Source: Alphaproteobacteria bacterium (GTDB lineage: Bacteria; Pseudomonadota; Alphaproteobacteria; Micropepsales; Micropepsaceae). From it: DNA of 64,000 bases. The notes below the pieces were generated by a model. It was not told where the DNA came from and ran no database searches. It saw only the letters and a list, made by a program, of their open reading frames with translations. The translations under genes were made by a program, and so were the position numbers. Each line of letters opens with the position of its first letter. Positions within the stretch are counted from its first letter, which is position 1. The stretch lies in the NCBI GenBank assembly GCA_017307355.1, contig JAFKFG010000028.1:1-64000 (forward strand), written 5' to 3'. Positions 45,063 through 55,056 of this stretch are shown here, piece by piece.

Positions 45063-48000
45063 ATGCGCATCCGCCGCCATTTCACGGTCGAAGGCCAATC
45101 GCCATATGAGGGCATCGATTTTCGTGCCGCGGGCAGCGAGATCCGCAATCCCGACGGCTCCATCGTCTTCGCCCAGGACGGCATCGAAGTGCCGGAAAGC
45201 TGGAGCCAGGTCGCCTGCGATATCTTGGCCCAGAAATATTTCCGCAAGGCGGGCGTGCCGCGCGAACTGCGTCCCATGCCGGAAGAAGGCGTGCCCCAGT
45301 TCCTTTGGCGCAGGCAGGCGCTGGGTCAGGAAACCACCGGCGAACATTCCGCCAAGCAAGTGTTCGACCGGCTGGCCGGCACCTGGACCTATTGGGGCTG
45401 GAAAGGCGGCTATTTCGATGGCGAAGCCGATGCACGCGCATTTTACGACGAACTCTGCCACATGCTGGCGACGCAGAAATGCGCGCCCAACTCGCCGCAA
45501 TGGTTCAACACCGGCCTCAACTGGGCCTATGGCATCGATGGCCCCGGCCAGGGCCATTATTACGTCGACCACAGAAGCGGAAGGCTGACCAAGTCCGCCT
45601 CCGCCTATGAGCATCCGCAGCCCCATGCCTGCTTCATCCAGAGCGTCCAGGACGATCTGGTCAATGAAGGCGGGATCATGGACCTTTGGACGCGCGAGGC
45701 CCGGCTGTTCAAATACGGCTCGGGCACCGGCACCAATTTCTCCACCCTGCGCGGCGCGAATGAAAAACTGTCCGGCGGCGGCAAATCTTCCGGCCTGATG
45801 AGTTTCCTCAAGATCGGCGACCGCGCGGCGGGTGCCATCAAGTCGGGCGGCACCACGCGCCGCGCGGCCAAGATGGTGATCGTCGATATCGATCACCCGG
45901 ACGTCGAGGATTTCATCGACTGGAAAGTGATCGAGGAACAGAAGGTGGCATCGCTGGTCACCGGCTCCAAGATCGCGGCCAAGCATCTGAAAGCGGTGAT
46001 GAAGGCCTGCGTGAACTGCGAAGGCTCGGGCAATGACTGTTTCGACCCGCAGAAGAACCCGGCGCTGCGCCGCGAGATCCGCGCCGCCCGCAAGGCGATG
46101 ATCCCCGACAATTACATCGAGCGGGTGGTGAGCTTCGCGCGCCAGGGCTTCAAGGAGATCGAATTCCCCAGCTACGACACCGATTGGGATTCGGATGCCT
46201 ATACGTCCGTATCCGGCCAGAATTCCAACAACACAGTGCGGGTGACGGACGAATTCCTGGAAGCGGTGCTGGCCGACAAGGAATGGCACCTCACCTGTCG
46301 CGGTAACCAGCGCGTCGCCAAAACCATGCCGGCGCGCGAATTGTGGGACAAGATTTCCTATGCCGCCTGGGCCTGCGCCGATCCGGGCATCCAGTTCCAC
46401 ACATCGATCAATGACTGGCACACCTGCCCGGCCGGCGGCGAGATCCGCGCCTCCAATCCGTGCAGCGAATACATGTTCCTGGACGATACCGCCTGCAATC
46501 TGGCGTCCCTGAACCTGATGCAATTCCGCAAAGAGCAGGACGGCACCAAGATTTTCGACGTTCCGGCCTTCGAGCATGCGGTCCGGCTTTGGACCGTCGT
46601 GCTGGAAATTTCCGTGATGATGGCGCAATTCCCCTCCAAGGAGATCGCGCAGCTTTCTTACGACTACCGCACCCTGGGCCTGGGCTTCGCCAATATCGGC
46701 GGCCTTCTGATGTCGGCCGGCACGCCCTATGACAGCCGCGAAGGCCGTGCCATCGCGGGGGCGATTTCGGCGGTGATGACCGGCGTCGCCTATGCCACCA
46801 GCGCCGAAATGGCGGGCGAATTGGGGCCCTTCCCCGAATATGCCGCCAATCGCGAAGCGATGCTGCGGGTGGTGCGCAACCATGCGCGGGCAGCGCGGGG
46901 CGAAAGCGCGGGCTATGAGCAGCTCTCGATCGCGCCGGTGCCGCTGGACGTTGCGGCGATTGCGCAGGCGGACCTGGCCCTGGCCGCAAGCCGGGCCTGG
47001 GACGATGCCCTGGCCATGGGCAAGGATTTCGGCTTCCGCAACGCCCAGGCGACGGTGATCGCGCCCACCGGCACCATCGGCCTGGTGATGGATTGCGACA
47101 CCACCGGGGTCGAGCCGGACTTCGCCCTGGTGAAATTCAAGACCCTGGCGGGCGGCGGCTATTTCAAGATCATCAATCGCTGCGTGCCCGAAGCCCTGGC
47201 CAGCCTGGGCTATAGCGAGGCGGAAGCGGACGCCATCGTCGCCTATGCGGTCGGGTACGGCTCGCTGGAGAGCTTCACCGGCCGCCTCAATCTCAACAGC
47301 CTTCGGGCCAAGGGTTTCGGCGAGGAGCAGATTTCGGAAATCGAAGGGGCGCTGGAATCGGCCTTCGATATCCGCTTCGTCTTCAACAAATGGACCTTGG
47401 GCGAGGAATTCTGCCGCGCTGTTCTGAAGTTGAACCCGGCCGAAATGGACGCGCCCGATTTCGACATGCTGAAAAGCCTGGGCTATGCGCGCACCGATAT
47501 CGATGCCGCCAATCTCTATGTCTGCGGCGCCATGACCCTGGAAGGGGCGCCGCACCTGAAGGCCGAGCATCTGCCGGTGTTCGATTGCGCCAATCCCTGC
47601 GGGCGGGTGGGCAAGCGGGCGCTGAGCGTGGAATCCCATATCCGGATGATGGCGGCGGTGCAGCCTTTCATTTCCGGCGCGATTTCCAAGACCATCAACA
47701 TGCCCAATGCCGCCTCCGTCAGGGAATGCGGCGACGCCTATATGCTGTCCTGGAAACTGGGACTGAAAGCCAATGCCCTTTACCGCGACGGCTCCAAACT
47801 GTCGCAACCCCTTGCCACAACTGCCTTCAACTTCGAGGACGACATGGACGATCAGATCGCGGATATGCCGCACCAGCCCACCGTGCAAACCATCGTGACC
47901 GAGCGCATCGTCGAACGGGTCGTGGAAAAGGTCCGCGCCCGGGAGCGGGAAAAACTGCCCCATCGCCGCAAAAGCTATACCCAGAAAGCGATCGTGGGCG

Positions 48001-48776
48001 GACACAAGGTCTATCTGCACACGGGCGAATATGAAGACGGAAGGCTGGGCGAAATCTTCATCGACATGCACAAGGAAGGCGCCGCCTTCCGCAGCCTGAT
48101 GAACAATTTCGCCATCGCGATCTCGGTCGGCCTGCAATATGGCGTGCCGCTGGAGGAATTCGTCGAAGCCTTCACCTTCACGCGCTTCGAACCGGCCGGC
48201 CTGGTGATCGGAAACGACTCGATCAAGAACGCCACCAGCGTGCTGGACTATATTTTCCGCGAGCTGGGCGTTTCCTATCTGGGCCGCACCGATCTGGCCC
48301 ATGTCGTGCCCTCGGCCGACGAAGACATCGGCGACGGCTCGGGCGACGGCGCGCCTTCGGAAGTGGCGATCGCCAAAGTGGCCTCGACCGGCTATCTGCG
48401 CGGCCATCTGAAGCAGATGGCGGTGGTGAAAGGCGGCGCCGCGCCGCGCATGCTGGCGCTGGAAGAGCATGAAACCTTCCATGTCCATGAAGGCGATTTC
48501 GAAGACGAGCGGGAGATGGTCGATCTGTCCGAGATCAAAGCCAGCCTGGAAGCCCAGATCGCGCCCGCCAATCCCGTGGGCGCGCAGGTCGCGTCCCTGG
48601 AAGCGGCGCTGTCATCCAAGCAGGCCGCCAAGGATGCGCATGCCCGCCGGGTGGTGGAAGCGCGCATGAAAGGCTTCGAAGGCGACAGCTGCGGCGCGTG
48701 CGGCAACTTCACTTTGGTGCGCAACGGCACCTGCATGAAGTGCAACACCTGCGGTTCGACCAGCGGCTGTTCCTGA
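45063..48776 (+). CDS. nrdJ: Vitamin B12-dependent (class II) ribonucleotide reductase
   Basis: 1237 residues. Motifs include [14 protein letters not shown] (first redox Cys), a radical-site/acid motif in [20 protein letters not shown] and the phosphate loop [18 protein letters not shown]. The C-terminus holds a Cys-rich zinc-like motif CGACGNF and [14 protein letters not shown] for thiol delivery. It reduces ribonucleotides with adenosylcobalamin, without need for oxygen. GAGG lies 7 bases ahead of the ATG. A long minus-strand open frame over this gene is a codon-bias shadow. Confidence 0.96.
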   Translation: MRIRRHFTVEGQSPYEGIDFRAAGSEIRNPDGSIVFAQDGIEVPESWSQVACDILAQKYFRKAGVPRELRPMPEEGVPQFLWRRQALGQETTGEHSAKQVFDRLAGTWTYWGWKGGYFDGEADARAFYDELCHMLATQKCAPNSPQWFNTGLNWAYGIDGPGQGHYYVDHRSGRLTKSASAYEHPQPHACFIQSVQDDLVNEGGIMDLWTREARLFKYGSGTGTNFSTLRGANEKLSGGGKSSGLMSFLKIGDRAAGAIKSGGTTRRAAKMVIVDIDHPDVEDFIDWKVIEEQKVASLVTGSKIAAKHLKAVMKACVNCEGSGNDCFDPQKNPALRREIRAARKAMIPDNYIERVVSFARQGFKEIEFPSYDTDWDSDAYTSVSGQNSNNTVRVTDEFLEAVLADKEWHLTCRGNQRVAKTMPARELWDKISYAAWACADPGIQFHTSINDWHTCPAGGEIRASNPCSEYMFLDDTACNLASLNLMQFRKEQDGTKIFDVPAFEHAVRLWTVVLEISVMMAQFPSKEIAQLSYDYRTLGLGFANIGGLLMSAGTPYDSREGRAIAGAISAVMTGVAYATSAEMAGELGPFPEYAANREAMLRVVRNHARAARGESAGYEQLSIAPVPLDVAAIAQADLALAASRAWDDALAMGKDFGFRNAQATVIAPTGTIGLVMDCDTTGVEPDFALVKFKTLAGGGYFKIINRCVPEALASLGYSEAEADAIVAYAVGYGSLESFTGRLNLNSLRAKGFGEEQISEIEGALESAFDIRFVFNKWTLGEEFCRAVLKLNPAEMDAPDFDMLKSLGYARTDIDAANLYVCGAMTLEGAPHLKAEHLPVFDCANPCGRVGKRALSVESHIRMMAAVQPFISGAISKTINMPNAASVRECGDAYMLSWKLGLKANALYRDGSKLSQPLATTAFNFEDDMDDQIADMPHQPTVQTIVTERIVERVVEKVRAREREKLPHRRKSYTQKAIVGGHKVYLHTGEYEDGRLGEIFIDMHKEGAAFRSLMNNFAIAISVGLQYGVPLEEFVEAFTFTRFEPAGLVIGNDSIKNATSVLDYIFRELGVSYLGRTDLAHVVPSADEDIGDGSGDGAPSEVAIAKVASTGYLRGHLKQMAVVKGGAAPRMLALEEHETFHVHEGDFEDEREMVDLSEIKASLEAQIAPANPVGAQVASLEAALSSKQAAKDAHARRVVEARMKGFEGDSCGACGNFTLVRNGTCMKCNTCGSTSGCS

Positions 48777-48803
48777 TCCCGGGCCTTAAAGCCGGCGAAA
48801 AGC

Positions 48804-48835
48804 AAAGGCGCGGCTGACAGGCCGCGCCTTTTGTC
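48804..48835 (+). terminator. Rho-independent terminator of nrdJ
   Basis: AAAGGCGCGGC (48804-48814), loop TGACAG, GCCGCGCCTTT (48821-48831), then T and GTCC. A perfect 11-bp GC-rich stem with a short T-run, 28 bases after the nrdJ stop. Confidence 0.8.
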
Positions 48836-48875
48836 CTTGTAGGGAGCAAAATGGCCCGTCCGCCGTTTTCTAGGA

Positions 48876-49172
48876 ATGCCGTACCTTCAGTCCCACACGA
48901 TCGAAGCCGTTTCCTATGACGAAGCGGCACATCTTCTGAAGATCAAGTTCCGGGCGGACGGGCATGTGGCCGTTTACGAAGACGTTCCCCAGGACATCTA
49001 CGATTCCATGATTTTCGCGGATTCCATCAGCGAATTCTTCCAGTCCCATATCGCGGGCCATTACCGGGTGCGGGGCGAATCCCTGGGCGGCCGGATGGCG
49101 GCCGCCTGCTCTTCCAGCTTGGCGGCTTCGGTTTCCAGATCCCGGGCCACATTCAACAACCGCGTGCGGTAG
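48876..49172 (+). CDS. KTSC-domain small protein
   Basis: 98 residues. The first 63 match the KTSC domain (SHTIEAVSYDEAAHLLKIKF, GHVAVYEDVPQDIYDSMIFA, SISEFFQSHIAGHYRV). The last 30 residues (GGRMAAACSSSLAASVSRSR) look like out-of-frame read-through into the convergent gene on the other strand, since KTSC proteins are normally about 65-75 residues long. A lost stop codon is likely. Function of the domain is not well defined. Confidence 0.8.
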   Translation: MPYLQSHTIEAVSYDEAAHLLKIKFRADGHVAVYEDVPQDIYDSMIFADSISEFFQSHIAGHYRVRGESLGGRMAAACSSSLAASVSRSRATFNNRVR

Positions 49173-49282
49173 CGGGGCTGGCCGGTTTCGGCGGCCGCCC
49201 GGCGCAGGTTCGACGCCATGGCATGGAGCCGGGCAACTTTCTCCGGATTGGATACAACCATAAATTGCTTAATGCGGGGCAT
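49061..49282 (-). CDS. Small conserved-looking helical protein of unknown function
   Basis: 73 residues, mostly helical and charged: MVVSNPEKVARLHAMASNLR, AAETGQPRYRTRLLNVARDL, ETEAAKLEEQAA. The amphipathic pattern and codon use look like real coding sequence. Its 3' part overlaps the KTSC gene by 112 bases on the other strand. The start may be ATG 49261 (MVVSNPEK). I do not recognise a family. Confidence 0.55.
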   Translation of the reverse strand: MPRIKQFMVVSNPEKVARLHAMASNLRRAAAETGQPRYRTRLLNVARDLETEAAKLEEQAAAIRPPRDSPRTR

Positions 49283-49351
49283 AGCCGCAGGTTCCCGCGC
49301 TTTGGCATGTGGCTTGCGTCATCACGGGTAGATGTTCCCGGTTGAGACAGC

Positions 49352-49819
49352 ATGAAGCGCTTTTTGTCCCTTTCCGCTTTGTTCCTGGCCGCATCTGTCC
49401 TTGTTCCGGTCCAGGCTGAGCCAGCCTTGAAGGCCGACCCCAAGGCCGTGGCCAGGCTCGAAGGCGGCATCGTGGATTGCCCCGGCTGCCAGCTTCAGGG
49501 CGCCAACCTGTTCAACACCTGCGTCAAGGCCAAGGATTTGCGCCGCGCCAATTTCGACGGCGCCAATGCCACCTTGATGTGCATGTCCTTCGCCGATTTT
49601 CGTGGCGCCACATTCCGCGGCACCATTCTGGACGCCGCCAATCTTGCCAGCGCCAAGCTGGACGGCGCCGACATCACCGGCGCGCGCACCCGCATCACCT
49701 CATTTGCCGGCACCGACCTCACCCGCGTGAAAGGCTTGACCCAGTCTCAACTCGACGCGGCCTGCGGCGATGCCAAGACCAAGGTTCCCGCCGGCATGAA
49801 AGTCCATTTCTGCAGCTGA
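49352..49819 (+). CDS. Exported pentapeptide-repeat protein
   Basis: 155 residues. Signal peptide (FLSLSALFLAASVLVPVQA), then about 16 pentapeptide units of the A(D/N)Lxx type: CQLQGANLFNTCVKAKDLRR, ANFDGANATLMCMSFADFRG, ATFRGTILDAANLASAKLDG. These fold into a right-handed quadrilateral helix. Four or more cysteines may form disulfides in the periplasm. Function unknown. Confidence 0.85.
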   Translation: MKRFLSLSALFLAASVLVPVQAEPALKADPKAVARLEGGIVDCPGCQLQGANLFNTCVKAKDLRRANFDGANATLMCMSFADFRGATFRGTILDAANLASAKLDGADITGARTRITSFAGTDLTRVKGLTQSQLDAACGDAKTKVPAGMKVHFCS

Positions 49820-49845
49820 TTTTCCGAGTGTCTCCCCTGGCAACT

Positions 49846-49877
49846 GGCCCCGTCACGCAAGTGGCGGGGCCTTTTTC
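49846..49877 (+). terminator. Rho-independent terminator of the pentapeptide-repeat gene
   Basis: GGCCCCGTCAC (49846-49856), loop GCAA, GTGGCGGGGCC (49861-49871), then TTTTTC. An 11-bp stem with one G-T pair, 26 bases after the stop codon. Confidence 0.85.
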
Positions 49878-49920
49878 TTGGGCTGTTGCCTTTGCCGGCG
49901 GGCGGATCGACACTTCGCTT

Positions 49921-49988
49921 TGTCGCGGTTCCGGACGGAGTTGCCTAGCGCCAGCGCAACGCTACACACTTTTCCTGGAACCGCTCCA
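49921..49988 (+). repeat. Palindromic intergenic repeat, family B, copy 1
   Basis: TGTCGCGGTTCCGGACGGA, a variable middle, then ACACACTTTTCCTGGAACCG and CTCCA. The GCGGTTCC and GGAACCGC ends are inverted. The same framework is at 62301-62352. It resembles palindromic elements scattered in Rhizobiales genomes. This copy carries an extra GTTGC...GCAAC inner stem and lies directly ahead of the small exported-protein gene. Confidence 0.65.
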
Positions 49989-50016
49989 CCCGGACATGGA
50001 ATTGACGAGGCCGATG

Positions 50017-50265
50017 ATGAGACTGTTATGCGCCGCCGCGCTCCTGGTGCTGGCGTCGGCCGGTTCCGCCCCCGCCTTCGTTCAGACCAAATTCGCCAGC
50101 GAAGAAACCGCGCGTCAGCGCTGCCCCACCGACATGGTGGTGTGGCTGACCCTGCCGGGCAACACCTTCGTGGTCAAAGGCGATCCGCGCTACGGCACCA
50201 CCCAGCGTGGCGCCTATATGTGCGAGCGCGACGCCATCGCCGCCGGCAATCGCGGCGCGCACTGA
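50017..50265 (+). CDS. Small exported protein of unknown function
   Basis: 82 residues. Signal peptide (RLLCAAALLVLASAGSAPAF) and a short mature part: TKFASEETARQRCPTDMVVW, LTLPGNTFVVKGDPRYGTTQ, GAYMCEREDA-like end with two cysteines, probably a disulfide. A GAGG lies 6 bases ahead of ATG 50017; ATGs at 50014 and 49996 are in frame. Similar tiny proteins are frequent in alphaproteobacteria. Convergent with gcvPB. Confidence 0.7.
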   Translation: MRLLCAAALLVLASAGSAPAFVQTKFASEETARQRCPTDMVVWLTLPGNTFVVKGDPRYGTTQRGAYMCERDAIAAGNRGAH

Positions 50266-50275
50266 CGATCCGGCA

Positions 50276-51844
50276 TTACTCCGCCGCTTGCGGCAACGGA
50301 TCGGGCTTCCAGCGCAGGACGGGCTTGCGGGCCGCGGCGGTTTCGTCGAGGCGCCGGCGGGGCGCATAACGGGGGGCGCCGTCGAAACGCTCGCGCTTGC
50401 CCGCCTTGGCTTCTTCCGCCAGGCCGCGCAGCACCGCGATGAACCGGTCGAGCGATTCCTTGGATTCGGACTCGGTCGGCTCGATCAACATGGCGCCATG
50501 CACCACCAGGGGGAAATACATGGTCATGGGATGATAGCCTTCGTCGATCATCGCCTTGGCGAAATCCAAAGTGGTGACGCCGCTGCCTTCCAGGAACGTG
50601 TCGTCGAACAGGGCTTCGTGCATGCAGGGCCCCTCGCCGAACGGCGCGCTCATCACATCCTTGAGCGAAGCCAGGATGTAATTGGCCGACAGCACGGCGT
50701 CCTCGCTGGCCTGGCGCACGCCGTCGCGGCCATGGCTGAGCATGTAGCTCAGCGCCCGCACGAACATGCCCATCTGGCCATGGAAGGCGCACATGCGGCC
50801 GAACGGCTTGGCGCCGGCCGGCAACTCGTCGCGATCCTCGATCAGCCGGAAGCCATTTGCGTCAGACACCAGCAGCGGCAACGGCGCATAGGCCGCCAGG
50901 CGTTCCGACAAGACCACCGGCCCCGCCCCCGGACCGCCGCCGCCATGGGGCGTGGAAAAGGTCTTGTGCAGATTGATGTGCATGGCGTCGATGCCCAGAT
51001 CGCCCGGCCGCACCCGGCCCGCGATGGCGTTGAAATTGGCGCCGTCGCAATAGAAATAGGCGCCGGCCGCGTGCACCGCCTTGGCGATCTCCACGATCTC
51101 GCCCTCGAACAATCCGCAGGTGTTGGGATTGGTGAGCATGATCGCCGCCACATCCGGACCCAGCTTGGCCTTCAGCGCCGCCGCGTCCACATGGCCATTG
51201 GGCTTGGCGGGCACTTCGTCGACCGTGAAGCCGGCAAAGGCGGCGGTGGCGGGGTTGGTGCCATGGGCCGATTCCGGCACCAGGATGCGACCCCGCTTTT
51301 CGCCCCGCGCTTCGACCGCGGCGCGGATGGCCAAGAGGCCGCACAACTCGCCATGCGCGCCCGCCTTGGGCGACATCGCCACCGCCGGCATGCCGGTGAG
51401 CGTGGTGAGCCAGTTCATCAGTTCGGAAATCAGCGCCAGCGCGCCCTGGGTGGCCGAACGGGGCGCCAGGGGATGCAGATCGCCGAAGCCCGGCAGCCGC
51501 GCCATCTTCTCGTTCAGGCGCGGATTGTGCTTCATGGTGCAGGAACCCAGCGGATAGAGCCCGGCATCGATGGCGTAGTTCTGCCGCGACAGCCGCACAT
51601 AATGCCGGATCACTTCCGGCTCGCTCAGCCCCGGAAGACCTACCGCGTCTTTGCGGCGAACCCCGCCCAGCCGCGTGTCGTCCACCTTCACATCGGGCAA
51701 ATCCACACCGGTGACGCCGCCACGCCCGATCTCGAAGATCAGCCGCGCTTCCAGATCCAAGCCCCGGTCACCGGAAATGGTGGGAAGCTCGTTGTCCTGC
51801 GCCACGCCCGGCTGCGAGGGACGGCCCTGATTGTTCATGCTCAT
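50276..51844 (-). CDS. gcvPB: Glycine dehydrogenase (decarboxylating) subunit 2
   Basis: 522 residues, C-terminal half of P-protein as a separate chain. PLP lysine in [17 protein letters not shown], with [29 protein letters not shown] and [14 protein letters not shown]. With GcvPA it decarboxylates glycine and passes the aminomethyl group to GcvH. ATG 51844 overlaps the gcvPA stop (ATGA). Last gene of the operon. Confidence 0.96.
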   Translation of the reverse strand: MSMNNQGRPSQPGVAQDNELPTISGDRGLDLEARLIFEIGRGGVTGVDLPDVKVDDTRLGGVRRKDAVGLPGLSEPEVIRHYVRLSRQNYAIDAGLYPLGSCTMKHNPRLNEKMARLPGFGDLHPLAPRSATQGALALISELMNWLTTLTGMPAVAMSPKAGAHGELCGLLAIRAAVEARGEKRGRILVPESAHGTNPATAAFAGFTVDEVPAKPNGHVDAAALKAKLGPDVAAIMLTNPNTCGLFEGEIVEIAKAVHAAGAYFYCDGANFNAIAGRVRPGDLGIDAMHINLHKTFSTPHGGGGPGAGPVVLSERLAAYAPLPLLVSDANGFRLIEDRDELPAGAKPFGRMCAFHGQMGMFVRALSYMLSHGRDGVRQASEDAVLSANYILASLKDVMSAPFGEGPCMHEALFDDTFLEGSGVTTLDFAKAMIDEGYHPMTMYFPLVVHGAMLIEPTESESKESLDRFIAVLRGLAEEAKAGKRERFDGAPRYAPRRRLDETAAARKPVLRWKPDPLPQAAE

Positions 51845-53187
51845 GCCAGCACCTCTTTCAGGGCGGTCTCGAAGGCCGCGAAATCGTCGTCTGTATTGGT
51901 TTCGGTTGCCGCCACGATCAGAAGATTCTGCGCTTTGGCTTCATGCGGCATCAGGCGCGAGGCCGGCACGCCACCCAGAATGCCCTTGGCTGCCAGGGCA
52001 TCGACCACCGGCGCGGCCGGCTTGGACAGTTTCAAGGTGAACTCGTTGAAGAAAGACGGCGTCACCAGTTCAACTCCGCCAACGCACGCAAGCCGATCAG
52101 CCAGCGCGCTAGCACGGGCGTGATTGAGGCGCGCCAGGCGTGCCAATCCCTCTTCGCCCAACAGCGACAGATGGATGGTGAAGGCCAAGGCGCAGAGGCC
52201 GGAATTGGTGCAGATATTGCTGGTGGCCTTTTCGCGGCGGATGTGCTGCTCGCGGGTGGAGAGCGTCAGCACAAAGCCCCGTTTGCCAGACGCATCCACG
52301 GTCTCGCCGCAAAGCCGGCCCGGCATCTGGCGGAGGAATTTCTCCCGCGCCGCGAACAGGCCCACATAGGGCCCGCCGAAATTCAGGCCGTTGCCGATCG
52401 ACTGGCCTTCGCAGGCGACGATATCGGCGCCCTGGGCACCGGGCGATTCCAACAGGCCCAAGGACACCGCTTCGGTGACCACCGCGATCAGAAGCGCACC
52501 CTTGGCGTGGGCCGCGTCCGCGATGGGCCTGAGACTGCGGATCAGGCCGAACACATCCGGGCTCTGCACCACCACGCAGGCGGTGTCATTGTCGATCAGC
52601 GCGGCGATGTCTTCCGCCGCGCCCGGCGTCACGGGGGTGCGGATCACCGTGCCGGAAAGGTTCGCCACAGTCTCGACCGTCTCGGCATAATGCGGATGCA
52701 GGCCGCCGGACAGGATCGCCTTGGGGCGGCGCGTCAGGCGCTGGGCCATCAGCACGGCTTCGGCCGTGGCGGTCGAGCCGTCATAGAGCGAGGCATTCGC
52801 CACTTCCATGCCGGTCAGAAGCGCCACTTGGGTCTGGAATTCGAACAGCACCTGCAACGTGCCCTGCGCGATTTCCGGCTGATAGGGAGTATAAGCGGTG
52901 AGGAATTCCGATCGCTGGATCAGGTGATCCACTGCGCTCGGGACATGATGTTTGTAGGCGCCCGCCCCGCAAAAAGACGGGACCGCACCCGCCGCCACAT
53001 TCTTCGCCGCCATCTTGGACAGCGCCCGATCGACCTCCAGCTCGCCCTTGGTTTCGGGCAAATCGAAGGCCGAGAGCGGCACCACCGCTTCGCGCGGCAC
53101 GTCACGGAACAGCGCGTCGATATCGGGCGCGCCGATCTTGGCCAGCATGACGCGGCGATCGTCCGGAGTAAGCGGCAAATAACGCAT
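51841..53187 (-). CDS. gcvPA: Glycine dehydrogenase (decarboxylating) subunit 1
   Basis: 448 residues, N-terminal half of P-protein: [80 protein letters not shown]. This PLP-fold-like chain lacks the PLP lysine and pairs with GcvPB. Starts 3 bases after gcvH. Confidence 0.96.
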   Translation of the reverse strand: MRYLPLTPDDRRVMLAKIGAPDIDALFRDVPREAVVPLSAFDLPETKGELEVDRALSKMAAKNVAAGAVPSFCGAGAYKHHVPSAVDHLIQRSEFLTAYTPYQPEIAQGTLQVLFEFQTQVALLTGMEVANASLYDGSTATAEAVLMAQRLTRRPKAILSGGLHPHYAETVETVANLSGTVIRTPVTPGAAEDIAALIDNDTACVVVQSPDVFGLIRSLRPIADAAHAKGALLIAVVTEAVSLGLLESPGAQGADIVACEGQSIGNGLNFGGPYVGLFAAREKFLRQMPGRLCGETVDASGKRGFVLTLSTREQHIRREKATSNICTNSGLCALAFTIHLSLLGEEGLARLARLNHARASALADRLACVGGVELVTPSFFNEFTLKLSKPAAPVVDALAAKGILGGVPASRLMPHEAKAQNLLIVAATETNTDDDFAAFETALKEVLA

Positions 53188-53190
53188 GAC

Positions 53191-53565
53191 TTAAAGTCCC
53201 TTCACGAATTCCTGATAGGCCGCCGCATCCATCAGCTTGGCGAATTCGGCCTTGTCGCTGAGTTTCAACTTGAAGAACCAGCCTGCCCCTTCCGGGTCTT
53301 CGTTCACCTTGGCGGGTTCGGCTTCCAGCACGCTGTTGGCCGCGGTGACTTCGCCGCCGACGGGCGCATAGACTTCGCTGGCCGCCTTGACGCTTTCCAC
53401 CACCGCCGCTTCGCCGCCGGCGCCGACCTTGCGGCCGGCCTGGGGCAATTCCACGAACACCACATCGCCCAGCTGCTCGGCGGCGTGGCGGGTGATGCCC
53501 ACCGTGGCCTCGTCGCCCTCAAGCCGCACCCATTCATGCTGATCGGTGAAACGCACTTCACTCAT
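53191..53565 (-). CDS. gcvH: Glycine cleavage system H protein
   Basis: 124 residues. Lipoyl domain with the modified lysine in [19 protein letters not shown], preceded by EHQWV-type start ([20 protein letters not shown]) and [15 protein letters not shown]. It shuttles the aminomethyl group between P, T and L proteins. Second gene of the operon. Confidence 0.96.
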   Translation of the reverse strand: MSEVRFTDQHEWVRLEGDEATVGITRHAAEQLGDVVFVELPQAGRKVGAGGEAAVVESVKAASEVYAPVGGEVTAANSVLEAEPAKVNEDPEGAGWFFKLKLSDKAEFAKLMDAAAYQEFVKGL

Positions 53566-53578
53566 ATCGAACTCCTTT

Positions 53579-54703
53579 TTATTTCTTGGCCCGCTTATAG
53601 CGGTTCGGAACGAACGGCATCGCCACCACTTCGGCGCCCAGTGCCTTGCCTCGCACGATCAGATCGAGCTTGGTGCCGTTGGCGGCAAATTCCTTTTCCA
53701 CATAGCCCATCGCCAGCGGCGCGTTCAGGCTGGGCCCGAAGCCGCCGGATGTGACACGACCTACGATGCGGCCGGTCTTGTCCGCGATCTCGGTGCCTTC
53801 GCGGGCGGGTGCCCGGCCTTCGGGCCGAAGACCGACCCGTTTCTTGGCCGCGCCATCCTGAAGATGCTTGGCGATGCGGCCGGCGCCGGGATAATCGCCC
53901 GCTTCCTTGCGGCGCTTGCCCATCGACCAGACGAGATTGGCTTCGACCGGATCGATGCCGTCGTCCATGTCGTGGCCGTAAAGGCAAAGTCCCGCTTCCA
54001 GCCTCAAGCTGTCGCGGGCGCCCAGTCCGATGGGCAGGACTTCGGCTTCCGCCAGCAACGCACGGGCAACCTTCTCGGCATCCTTGCCTTCGATGGAAAT
54101 CTCGAACCCGTCCTCGCCGGTATAACCGGTGCGGCTGACAATGGCCGGCGCCCCCGCGACCGTGACGCGCTTCGCCTGCATGAAGGTCATTTGCGAGATG
54201 CCGGGCGAATGGCGTTCCAACACATCGGCCGCCAAGGGGCCTTGCAGCGCCAGGAGCGCCCGGTCCGGCGCGGGGGCCAGCGTCGCCTGCCCTTTCAGTT
54301 TTTCGGCGATATAGGCGAAGTCCGCATCTTTCATCGCGGCATTGACCACCAGATAGAGCGCAGCTTCGCCGGCCAGGCGCGTGGTCATGAAATCATCCTT
54401 GATCCCGCCTTCGTCGCTCAGCAGCAGGCCATAGCGCTGCATGCCTTCGGGAATGCCCTGAATGTCGGCGGGGGTGACGCGCTCCAGCGCTTTGGCCGGA
54501 TCGGCCCCGCTGAGAAAGGCCTGGCCCATATGCGAGACATCGAACAGCCCCGCCTTCTCGCGCGTGTGCAGATGCTCCTTGAGGACGCCGGCCGGATATT
54601 GCACCGGCATGGCATAGCCCGCGAACGGCACCATCTTGCCGCCCAGCTCCAGGTGAAGCGCGTGCAGCGGCGTGACTTTCAAAGTTTCGTTCGTGTCTGT
54701 CAT
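53579..54703 (-). CDS. gcvT: Glycine cleavage system aminomethyltransferase (T protein)
   Basis: 374 residues. [53 protein letters not shown] and [20 protein letters not shown] are the family segments. It moves the one-carbon unit to tetrahydrofolate and frees ammonia. First gene of gcvT-gcvH-gcvPA-gcvPB, directly behind the glycine riboswitch. The L protein gene is not here. Confidence 0.96.
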   Translation of the reverse strand: MTDTNETLKVTPLHALHLELGGKMVPFAGYAMPVQYPAGVLKEHLHTREKAGLFDVSHMGQAFLSGADPAKALERVTPADIQGIPEGMQRYGLLLSDEGGIKDDFMTTRLAGEAALYLVVNAAMKDADFAYIAEKLKGQATLAPAPDRALLALQGPLAADVLERHSPGISQMTFMQAKRVTVAGAPAIVSRTGYTGEDGFEISIEGKDAEKVARALLAEAEVLPIGLGARDSLRLEAGLCLYGHDMDDGIDPVEANLVWSMGKRRKEAGDYPGAGRIAKHLQDGAAKKRVGLRPEGRAPAREGTEIADKTGRIVGRVTSGGFGPSLNAPLAMGYVEKEFAANGTKLDLIVRGKALGAEVVAMPFVPNRYKRAKK

Positions 54704-54744
54704 CGGTCCCGAAAATGGAATCCCGCAGCCGCCGGAAAGGCGGT

Positions 54745-54950
54745 ACGGACCCCTCTGTCATGGGACCTGAGAGATTTCCCCCGAACCCCGGATCGTTCCG
54801 GTGGCGGGATTACCCCTTCGGTGGGCGCAACTCGTCAGAGCCGGGCCGCTTTCCAGAAGTTCATCTCCTGCGCGGTCCTTTTGCCTGAGAGTTTCCGGGG
54901 TGGTTGCTCCTTCGGCGCCTCAGCAAAGAGGGCTCTCCCGCGCGGGATCA
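54745..54950 (-). ncRNA. Tandem glycine riboswitch controlling the gcv operon
   Basis: Two glycine aptamers in series in the gcvT leader, read on the minus strand. Aptamer 1 (about 54946-54842): GGGAGAGCCC, GCGCCGAAGGAGCAACC, AACTCTCAGGCAAAAGGACC. Aptamer 2 (about 54841-54749): GCTCTGACGAG, CACCGAAGGGGTAATCC, AATCTCTCAGGTCCCATGAC, AGAGGGG. The paired GCCGAAGGAGCAA and CTCTCAGGCAAAAGGAC elements are characteristic. Glycine binding normally turns the gcv genes on. After aptamer 2 a CCGCC-TTTCC-GGCGG stem lies ahead of the start and may be the switching element. Confidence 0.95.
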
Positions 54951-55001
54951 TGTGTTGGCCAGGGATGCGGCGCCTCACGGCGGATACCCCCGTCGCGTCC
55001 T

Positions 55002-55029
55002 ATAATAAAGAGGGGCTTTTTCGAGTCAA
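55002..55029 (-). promoter_or_regulatory. Promoter of the gcv operon
   Basis: On the minus strand TTGACT (55029-55024), 16-bp spacer, TATTAT (55007-55002). Transcription would begin near 54995, about 50 nt upstream of the first aptamer, which fits a riboswitch leader. The argS stop lies 28 bases further upstream. Confidence 0.65.
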
Positions 55030-55056
55030 ACCAAAGCGCCAAACCCCGGAACTTAT

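Noticed and set aside
44865..48488. Very long minus-strand open frame (1207 codons) opposite nrdJ
   Set aside because: It mirrors nrdJ codon bias in GC-rich DNA, has His/Gly/Arg-rich non-family sequence and lacks a start context. nrdJ on the plus strand has complete motifs.
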